Assembly (NCBI GenBank): GCA_039707655.1 | Contig: CM077676.1 | Coordinates: 427,653,379-427,717,378 of the forward strand | Source of the DNA: Elymus sibiricus | Lineage: Eukaryota; Streptophyta; Magnoliopsida; Poales; Poaceae | DNA length: 64,000 bases | Reading direction: 5' to 3' | Shown here: positions 55,340-64,000 of the stretch, piece by piece | How the letters are laid out: each line of letters opens with the position of its first letter | Numbering within the stretch: the stretch's first letter is position 1 | Made by a program: the position numbers and the translations under genes | Notes under the pieces: generated by a model | Databases searched by the model: none | What the model saw: only the letters and a program-made list of their open reading frames with translations | Told to the model about the DNA's origin: nothing

Positions 55340-55965
55340 CGCGGCGCGAAACTCTGTTGTTTGTTGACACCATGAGACATGTCGGCATCTCGATTTCCAT
55401 AGCACAGGCAGCAGCGGAGAAAGTCTTGATGGCTAAGATCGAAGGATCAGTAAGGCAGAGGGGGCCTTAAAGGCCATGGAGTCAGCCAAGTGTTTGATAA
55501 CTTTCAGTAGCAGCAGTGTCAACTGGGGGCGGCGGCACAAGAGGATTTCATTTTTGGTGGTGCTCCTCAGGTGCCGAGTCTTGACTTTCAGCGTGAAAAC
55601 CTAAGGTCTGGCCTTCATTGGTTGTGCCTGGCAATTGCCTTGTTGAAAGTATTGTTTTGAGAGCTCGGTCTTTCTCCAGGGGGAAAACTTATGATCTTGG
55701 ATTGGGCGACGACGGCGCTTGTGCACTGTTTCCTTATTGAAGGCATTGCTTTTGGAGGCCTTTTATGCTTTCCAGGTGCTGTCTTTGGTGTGGTTGTGTG
55801 TTGATGCTGAGAGGAGTTGATCACTTTGGTGAGGCCATTTTTTTTCCTTTCTTTTTTGTTTTCTTTTCGGACTGTGTGCATACTGGATGTCTTTGTGACT
55901 TCTTGTTGGTGCAGAGGCTATGTGTAATTGGTATCTTCGCGATTTTAATATATTCCTTTTTTTTT
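55340..55965 (+). mobile_element. Probable second LINE 3' end, plus strand
   Basis: TGGTGCTCCTCAGGTGCCGA, TTGGATTGGGCGACGACGGC and the end TTGGTGCAGAGGCTATGTGT...TTTAATATATTCC resemble 3'UTRs of wheat LINEs read on the plus strand, ending in a T-run near 55955-55965. It carries no protein domain. It lies head-to-head with the minus-strand LINE remnant. Confidence 0.45.
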
Positions 55966-56760
55966 TAAATGGCCGCAGCAGCTCGGCCACCGGCCTACAG
56001 TAACCACACGGGCCACGATAGGGGACGGCTCGCAGCTGCTCGTTGACTGAGCGCCGTCCAGTTTCTTCACCCACGGCCGCCGGCAAAATCTGGAACCAGC
56101 CACAAATGCTACAACAACCGACAAACATGCGGCGGAGCTGCATCCAGCACACATTTTGCTACTATATACTATAAGCATATATTTTTGCTGGAACCATAGA
56201 TAGCGGGGGGCAAGCGTCGGCGCGGCGGAGCTACATCCAGTGGCGCCAAATGCTACCACCCGCATCAGGTTTGCCGGTACCATAAGATCTCTCCATCAGT
56301 GACTCAACCACGTGGCTGCACCGGCGAGGCGTGGTGCTGCTACCATGGGGCGTGGAGGAGGCACGGTTGCTGCTGACGTTTTTTTTGACACAGCAACGAC
56401 CTGAGGGTCCAGACGTGGTGGAAGGAAGTGCTCATCGTGGAGCTTTCAAGCTCGCTGGCGGCGTGCTTTGAGCTCCCCTGTAGTGGGGATGGGCGCGGTG
56501 AGCAGGAGGTATGCGAGGCCTGCATGAGCGTGCGGGGTGAGGAAGAAAGGAGAAAGACACGAGACAGAGACGGGGGCGGTCAAGGTGGTTCATCCGACGG
56601 CTGTTATTCATTAAATCGGAGGGCTGCCGGACAACCGGGCAAATTTTGGGCCGGTCAACCGGCGCCTAACGTCGGCCTTTTTGTTAAAAAAAAGACCTCC
56701 ACCATAACATCTCTGTTCAACTACCGTGTTGTAGTGTCCACGGCCTCACTAGTGATGTAC
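55966..56760. repeat. Unclassified repeat-like sequence (GCTGGAACC / GCTACATCC motifs)
   Basis: It contains TTTTTGCTGGAACCATAGAT and GGCGGAGCTACATCCAGTGG, a motif pair that recurs in a Mutator-like grass repeat as far as I recall, plus GGGCCGGTCAACCGGCGCC near the right end. No TIR pair could be set. I see no gene; the minus-strand frames (55763-56283) are composition artefacts. Confidence 0.35.
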
Positions 56761-57504
56761 ATCCCTGAGGGCATATACAGTGGTTGATTACATGATGAGA
56801 TATATGTGATGTATGAGATGATCATGTGTTGTATAGAATATCACGACTTGCATGTCGATGAGTACGGCAACTGGCAGGAGCCATAGAGTTGTCTTTAATT
56901 ATTTTCGCCGTTTTGCTTTACTTTATCGCTATGAGTTAGCAATAGTCGTGGAAGCAACAGTCGGCGCGACAACCTCATGGCGACACGTTGATGGAGATCA
57001 AGATGATGGAGATCATGGTGTCATGCCGGTGACGATGGAGATCATGCCGGTGCTTTGGAGATGGAGATCAAAAGCACAAGTTCATGGCCATATCATGTCA
57101 CTTATGATTTGCATGTGATGTTAATCCTTTTATGCATCTTATTTTGCTTAGGACGACGGTAGCATTATAAGGTGATCCCTCACTTAAATTTCAAGATAAA
57201 ATTGTGTTCTCCCCGAGTGTGCACCGTTGCGAAAGTTCGTCGTTTCGAGACACCACGTGATGATCGGGTGTGATAGACTCTACGTTCACATACAACGGGT
57301 GCAAGCCAGTGTTGCACATGCGGAACACTCGGGTTAAACTTGACGAGCCTAGCATGTACAGACATGGCCTCGGAACACAAGAGACCGAAAGGTCGAACAT
57401 GAGTCATATAGTAGATATGATCAACATGAAGATGTTCACCATTGAAACCACCTCAACTCACGTGATGATCGGACTTGAGTTGGTGGATTTGGACCGCTTG
57501 GTGA

Positions 57505-60500
57505 TCCACCCGCTCCAGTTGAGTCTCTAGACGTTGTGAACGCCTGGCAGGCTCGTTCTGAAGATTACTCAATAGTTCAATGTGCAATATTGTATGGCTT
57601 AGAACCGGGACTTCAAAGACGTTTTGAACGTCATGGAGCATATGAGATGTTCCAGGAGTTGAAGTTTATCTTTCTGAAGAATGCCCGGATCGAGAGATAT
57701 GAGATCTCCGATAAGTTCTATGCTTGCAAGATGGAGGAGAATGGGTTTATCAGTGATCACGTACTCAGAATGTCTGGGTACTCCACCCGTCTGGCTGAAT
57801 TGGGGATGCCCCTTCCGCCAGAGGCTATCACTGACAGAGTTCTTCAATCATTGCCACCTAGCTACAAGAGCTTCATGTTGAACTATAACATGCACGGGAT
57901 GAACAAGTCAGTCGCCGAGCTGTTTGCGATGCTGAAACCCGCTGAGTCTGAAATTCAGAAGGAGCATCAAGTGTTGATGGTCAATAAAACCACTAGTTTC
58001 AAGAAAAATGGCAAGGGTAAGAAGGGTAACTCCAAGAAGAGTGGCAAAGCAGTTGCTCCTCTCGTGAAGAAACCCAAGGCTGGACCCAAACCAGAAACTG
58101 TGTGCTTTCATTGCAAGGGAACTGGACACTGGAAGCGGAATTGCCACAAGTATTTGGCTGACAAGAAGGCGGCCAACAACAAACAAGGTATATATGATAT
58201 ACATGTTATTGATGTGTACCTTACCAACTCTCGTTGTAGTACCTGGGTATTTGATACCGGTGCGGTTGCTCATATTTGCAACCCAAAACAGGAACTGCGG
58301 AATAGACAGAGGCTGGCAAAGGACGAAGTGACGATGCGCGTGGGAAATGGTTCCAAGGTTGATGTGATCGCCGTCGGCACGCTCGCTCTTCGATTACCAT
58401 CGGGATTAGTGATGAACCTGAATAATTGTTATTTAGTGCCTACGTTAAGCATGAACATTATATCTGGATCTTGTTTATTGCGAGACGGTTACTCATTTAA
58501 ATCAGAGAATAATGGTTGTTCTATTTATATGAGTAATATCTTTTATGGTCATGCACCCGATGTGAGGGGTTTATTCTTATTGAATCTCGATAGTAATAAT
58601 ACACATGTTCATAACATTGATGCCAAAAGATGTAGAATTGATAATGATAATACCACTTTCTTGTGGCACTGCCGTTTAGGTCATATTGGCGTAAAACGCA
58701 TGAGGAAGCTCCATGCTGATGGACTTTTGGAGTCACTTGATTTTGAATCACTTGACACATGTGAGCCATGCCTCATGGGCAAGATGACTAAAACGCCGTT
58801 CTCTGGTACAATGGAACGGGCAAGTGACTTGTTGGAAATCATACATACTGATGTGTGCGGTCCGATGAGCATTGAGGCGCGCAGTGGTTATCGTTACTTT
58901 CTCACCTTCACTGATGACATAAGTAGATATGGGTATATTTACTTAATGAAACACAAGTCTAAAACATTTGAAAAGTTCAAACAATTTCAGAGTGAAGTTG
59001 AGAATCATCGTAACAAGAAGATTAAATTCCTACGATCTGATCGAGGAGGAGAATATCTGAGTTATGAGTTTGGCAGTCACTTAAGACAATGTGGAATTGT
59101 TTCACAACTGACACCGCCTGGAACACCACAGCGTAATGGTGTGTCCGAACGTCGTAATTGAACCTTATTGGATATGGTGCGATCTATGATGTCTCTTGCC
59201 GATTTGCCACTTTTATTTTGGGGTTATGCATTAGAGACAGCTGCATTCACTTTAAATAGGGCACCATCGAAATCCGTTGAGATGACGCCATATGAACTTT
59301 GGTTTGGCAAGAAGCCAAAGCTGTCGTTTCTTAAAGATTGGGGATGTGATGCTTATGTCAAAAAGCTTCAGCCTGAAAAGCTGGAACCCAAAGCGGAGAA
59401 ATGCGTCTTCATAGGATACCCAAAAGAGACAGTTGGGTATACCTTCTACCTTAGATCCGAAGGCAAAGTGTTTGTCGCTAAAAACGGAACATTTCTTGAG
59501 AAAGAGTTTCTCTCGAAAGAATTGAGTGGGAGGAAGATAGAACTTGATGAGGTTGTTGAACCTTTACTTCAACCTGAAAGTAGCGCAGCGCAAAAAGATG
59601 TTTCTGTAGAGCCTACATCAGCTGAAGAGGAAGTTAATGATGATGATCATGAAGCTTTGGATCAAGTTGCTATCGAACCTCGTAGGTCGACAAGGACGCG
59701 TACTGCTCCTGAGTGGTACGGCAACCCTGTCTTAGAGGTCATGTTGTTAGACAACGATGAACCTATGAGCTATGGAGAAGCGATGATGGGCCCGGATTCC
59801 GAGAAGTGGTTAGAGGCCATGAAATCCGAGATGGGATCCATGTATGAAAACAAAGTGTGGACTTTGGAAGTATTACCTGAAGGGCATAAGGCCATTCAGA
59901 ACAAATGGATCTTTAAGAGGAAGACGGACGCGGACGGTAATGTCACCGTCTATAAAGCTCGACTTGTGGCAAAGGGTTTTTCACAAGTTCAAGGAGTTGA
60001 CTACGATGAGACCTTCTCACCCGTAGCGATGCTTAAGTCCGTCAGAATCATGTTAGCAATAGCTGCCTTTTTTGATTATGAAATTTGGCAGATGGATGTC
60101 AATACAGCGTTCCTTAACGGTTTCCTTAAGGAAGAGTTGTATATGATGCAACCAGAAGGTTTTGTCGATCCAGAGAATGCTGACAAAGTTTGCAAACTCT
60201 AGCGATCCATTTATGGACTGGTGCAAGCATCTCGGAGTTGGAATCTTCGCTTTGATGAGGTGATCAAAGCGTTCGAGTTTATACAAGTTTGTGGAGAAGC
60301 TTGTATTTACAAGAAAGTGAGTGGGAGCTCTATAGCGTTTCTAATATTGTATGTGGATGACATATTACTGATTGGAAACAATATAGAAATGTTGGAAAGC
60401 GTGAAGGAATATTTGAACAAGAGTTTTTCAATGAAGGACCTAGGAGAAGCTGCTTTCATATTAGGCATCAAGATCTATAGAGATAGATCGAGACGCTTAA

Positions 60501-61333
60501 TAGGACATTCACAAAGCACATACCTTGACAAAGTTTTGAAGAAGTTCAAAATGGATCAGTCCAAGAAGGGGTTCTTGCCTGTATTGCAAGGTGTGAAGTT
60601 GAGTAAGACCCAATGCCCAGTGACTGCAGAAGATAGAGAAAAGATGAGTGTCGTCCCCTATGCCTCAGCCATAGGATGTATCATGTATGCAATGCTATGC
60701 ACAAGACCCGTTGTCAGCCTTGCCATAAGTATGGCCAGAAGGTTTCAAAGTGATCCAGGAATGGAACACTGGACGGCGGTCAAGAATATCCTGAAGTACC
60801 TGAAAAGGACTAAGGACATGTTTCTCGTTTATGGAGGTGATCAAGAGCTCGTCGTAAAGGGTTACGTCGATGCAAGCTTTGACACTGATCCGGATGACTC
60901 TAAGTCGCAAACCGGGTACGTATTTATTCTTAATGGGGGTGCGGTTAGCTGGTACAGTTCCAAGCAAAGTGTGGTAGCTGATTCTACATGCGAAGCGGAG
61001 TACATCGCTGCCTCGGAGGCGGCGAAGGAAGGTGTCTGGATGAAGGAGTTCATGACAGATCTTGGAGTAGTGTCTAGTGCGCTTAACCCAATGACTCTGT
61101 TTTGTGATAATATTGGTGCCATTGCTCTAGCCAAGGAACCAAGATTTCACAAGAGGACCAGACACATAAAGCGACGTTTCAATTCCATCTGCGATTACAT
61201 CAAGGAGGACGACATAAATATTTGCAAAGTACACACGGATCTGAATGTTGCAGATCCGATGACTAAACCTCTTCCAAGGGCTAAACATGAACGACACGAG
61301 AACTGCATGGGTGTTCGATTCATTACAATGTAA
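57505..61333 (+). pseudogene. Copia gag-pol of the truncated element (two in-frame stops)
   Basis: Gag runs from about VVNAWQARSEDYSIVQCAIL to a zinc knuckle (CFHCKGTGHWKRNC, near 58104). Protease has the VFDTGAVAHICN site. The integrase has LWHCRLGHIGVKRM, CEPCLMGKM, HTDVCGPMS, FLRSDRGGEYL and NGVSERRN, then a TGA at 59158-59160. Reverse transcriptase follows (59168-60202; [11 protein letters not shown]) to a TAG at 60200-60202 after DKVCKL. The catalytic YVDDILLIGNN and RNase H (STCEAEYIAAS, FCDNIGAIAL, ADPMTKPLP) follow to 61333. All three parts are in the same frame, so only stops break it. The missing gag N-terminus and 5' LTR also disable it. Confidence 0.9.
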
Positions 61334-61368
61334 ATCACATAGTGATGTGAACTAGATTATTGACTCTA

Positions 61369-61383
61369 GTGCAAGTGGGAGAC
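61369..61383 (+). promoter_or_regulatory. Polypurine tract of the truncated Copia
   Basis: AGTGCAAGTGGGAGAC immediately precedes the LTR start, identical to the tract at 2321-2335. Confidence 0.8.
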
Positions 61384-63224
61384 TGTTGGAAATATGCCCT
61401 AGAGGCAATGATAAATTAGTTATTATTATATTTCCTTGTTCATGATAATCGTTTATTATCCATGCTATAATTGTATTGATTGGAAACTCAAATACATGTG
61501 TGGGTACATAGACAACACTATGTCCCTAGTAAGCCTCTAGTTGACTAGCTCGTTGATCAAAGATGGTTAAGGTTTCCTAGCCATTGACATGAGATGTCAT
61601 TTGATAACGGGATCACATCATTAGGAGAATGATGTGATGGACAAGACCCAAACTACGAACGTAGCATATGATCGTGTCAGTTTATTGCTATTGTTTTCTG
61701 CATGTCAAGTATCTGTTCCTATGACCATGAGATCATGCAACTCCCTGACATCGGAGGAGTACCTTGTGTGTATCAAACGTCGCAACGTAACTTGATGACT
61801 ATAAAGGTGCTCTACAGGTATCTCCGAGGGTGTCTGTTGGGTTGGCATGGATCAAGACTGGGATTTGTTACTCCGTATGACGGAGAGGTATCTCAGGGCC
61901 CACTCGGTAATACAACATCACAATGAGCCTTGCAAGCAATGTGACTAAAGTGTTAGCCACGAGATCTTGTATTACGGAACGAGTAAAGAGACTTGCCGGT
62001 AACGAGATTGAACTAGGTATAGAGATACCGAAGATCGAATCTCGGGCATGTAACATACCGAAGAACAAAGGGAACAGTATAAGGGATTAACTGAATCCTT
62101 GACATAGAGGTTCGACCGATAAAGATCTTCGTAGAATATGTAGGAACCAATATGGGCATCCAGGTCCCGCTATTGGTTATTGATCGTAGAGGTGTCTCGG
62201 TCATGTCTACATAGTTCTCGAACCCGCAGGGTCTACACACTTAACGTTTGGTGACGATTAGTATAGTTGAGTTATTTTGTTGGTGACCGAAGGTTGTTCG
62301 GAGTCCCAGATAAGATCCCGGACATGACGAGGGTCTCTGGAAGAGTCCGGAGGTAAAGATTGATATATGTGATAATAGTGTTTTGATCTCCGGAAGGGTT
62401 CCGGAATTCACCGGAAGGGGTTCCGGGTGTTTACCGAAGTGTTCGGGTGCAGCAACACTTTATATGGGCCAAAGGGGTAAAGCCCACGAGGTATTGGAAA
62501 GTGCAAAAGGAAGTTTTGCTGCTGCCTTAAGCGGTACTACCGTTGTAAGGAAGTACTACCGCGTAAGCGGTACTATCGCTTGTGTGATAGCGGTACTACC
62601 GCTCAAGCGGTACTACCCCTCGTGAGCGGTACTACCGCTTGTGCGCGGTACGGCAGGGATCCGAGTTGGACTCTTTTCCTGTGGGCCAAACTGACCTTGT
62701 GCGGGCAAAACCGACCTGGAGGAGGCTTTTACTCCAAGTTTAGACCCCAAGGCTCAACATATAAATAGAGGGGCAGGGCTAGCACACGGGATACATTAAG
62801 ATTTCCCAAGCCGTGTGCCGGCAACCCTAACCCTCTACTTCTCCCGTCATAATCTCCGTAGTGCTTGGCGAAGCCCTGCAGAGATTGTTCCTCACCACCA
62901 TCACCACGCCGTCGTGCTGCCGGAACTCATCTACTACTTCACCATCGCTCGCTGGATCGAGGAGGTGAAGGCGTCATCAAGCCGTACGTGTGTTGAACGC
63001 GGAGGTGCCGTCCGTTCGGCACTAGTTCGTGATCGGATCGAGGGACGACTTGCGATTTGGATCGCGGAGATGTTCGACTACATCAACCGCGTTTCTTAAC
63101 GCTTCCGCTTAGCGATCTACAAGGGTATGTAGATTCACTCTCCCTCTCGTAGATCCTCATCACCATGGATAGATCTTGTGTGTGCGTAGGAAAATTTTTG
63201 TTTCCCATGCAACGTTCCCCAACA
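61384..63224 (+). repeat. Copia 3' LTR (Angela/BARE-like), copy 2
   Basis: 1,841 bp, the same length as 2336-4176, with TATAAATAG at 62760-62768. Some GCGGTACTACCGC palindromes (62529-62650) have mutated arms compared with copy 1. It ends CGTTCCCCAACA and is followed by the shared flank. Confidence 0.92.
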
Positions 63225-64000
63225 TGCTCTTCCTTCGCCGCCTCGAGCCGTTCGGCGATGCCATCTTCTCCGGCCGCCATCGTGTCCTGCACGGTGAGGA
63301 GCTCCTTGTCCACCTCCTGGCACATGGCACCTCTTGGTGTGCGGGAAAAGCGCCTCGTCGAGCTCGAAGAAGTGATCCCACGCACTCCAGCGGCCGCTAC
63401 GGGAGAGATGGCTGCGTTTGTGCGCCTGCTTGGAGCACCACGGCTCGACGCCGGCCCACCTGGAGCTGCCGGCCTCTGCGCCGTGTCAAGCGGTCTTGCA
63501 TGGCGGCAACCCACCGCGGCCCCACGTCCCCGAGCACCTCTGGCCATGGATCTGTGGGAGAGGACAAAAAACGTGTGGAATCGCTCGCCGGAGAAACGAA
63601 AAGAGACGGCGGAGGGGGGCGGATTGTGGCGGAGGAAGGCGGATAATATTCATGACGGGAACCTAAAAACGCCCCAACCCGTAGATATAGCAGCGGAGGG
63701 GGCAATTTGCGGGCCGTCTGTATATTTTTTACGGGACAGAAGAATTATACCGCACCTGTTCAGGCCTGAAAAAGACCAAAAGCTGTAAAACCGTCGGAAA
63801 TATCGGGGCCGACGGCGATATAGCGCATCTGCTAGCTCTTGTTTGCAGGTAACCCACGCGCGAGCTTCTCATCCCGAACCGGATTAGCCGACGTCATATA
63901 AAACCTCGGAAACCCTAACTCCTCTGTCCCTATTCCTTCCAGCTCCGGGCGCTCCCATCCCCCCTCTACACCCCACGATCCACTTCTCTCAATCCCCAAT
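63225..64000. other. Copy of the gene-like flank, running off the window
   Basis: Matches 4177-4952 at a few scattered differences, including the TATAAAACC leader region near 63897. By analogy with copy 1, the sequence past 64000 should continue into a minus-strand Copia fragment like 5070-6789. Confidence 0.8.

Larger units (their letters stand above)
56760..63224 (+). mobile_element. 5'-truncated Copia element (Angela/BARE-like) with 3' LTR
   Basis: The interior starts in the untranslated leader (GATGATCATGTGTTGTATAG; GGCAACTGGCAGGAGCCATA; CACGTGATGATCGGGTGTGA) with no 5' LTR or PBS. A leader-to-gag deletion near 57470-57490 has removed the gag start. Gag-pol follows in one frame broken by two stops, then the PPT at 61369 and LTR at 61384-63224. 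The part from 59220 on is duplicated at 172-4176. Confidence 0.88.

Noticed and set aside
63083..63788. The matching frames in the second flank copy
   Set aside because: They are open only because the segment is a copy of 4035-4740; no independent evidence of coding.

Overview
The window is plant nuclear DNA from a large, repeat-rich grass genome, most likely Triticeae (wheat, barley, Aegilops or a relative). The basis is Angela/BARE/WIS-type Copia LTRs, a Sabrina-like LTR, Caspar-like CACTA ends built from the TTTAGTCCCGGTTGG motif, a Tat-lineage Ty3/gypsy element with an antisense gene, and one F-box gene isolated among transposons. Family names are recognised from memory of terminal sequences and protein motifs; no database was searched. 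I see no rRNA, tRNA, CRISPR or bacterial-type feature.

Layout. 1-171 is the end of a minus-strand Copia fragment, joined through a GGG microhomology to 172-4952, a roughly 98-99% copy of the right edge of the window (59220-64000): the 3' half of a Copia pol, its 3' LTR and about 0.8 kb of gene-like flank. 5070-6789 is a minus-strand Copia pol fragment and 6790-8821 a Sabrina-like gypsy 3' end. A templated filler junction (8822-8868) leads into a left-truncated, decayed Caspar-like CACTA (8869-19205) carrying TnpA-like and TNP2 pseudogenes and an exon with a coiled coil and a membrane helix. The F-box gene (19856-21088) is the only convincing host gene.

About 340 bp after the F-box stop, a second CACTA (21427-52512, TSD CAT) has inserted. 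It encodes no transposase but carries gene-like DNA with an internal tandem duplication. Into it inserted a non-autonomous Copia (27429-50368, TSD CTACT), and into that element's 5' LTR a young Tat-type gypsy (29480-42897, TSD CCGCC). Insertion order is therefore CACTA, then Copia, then gypsy. LTR comparison by eye agrees: about 8 substitutions in 2.15 kb for the Copia, 1 in 587 bp for the gypsy. After the CACTA the F-box 3' flank resumes (52513-~54870), followed by LINE remnants (54877-~55965), an unclassified repeat, and a 5'-truncated Copia with its 3' LTR (56760-63224) and flank.

The most unusual content is in the gypsy element. It has gag-protease and pol on the minus strand separated by a single in-frame UAG. 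On the opposite strand is a seven-exon gene with its own TATA-like box whose exons join in frame at canonical GT-AG sites to give 918 codons. It also has a tandem array of about ten 142-bp units, each with an 11-bp inverted repeat, and a marked excess of the hexamer CGAGTG/CACTCG in coding, intronic and LTR sequence alike.
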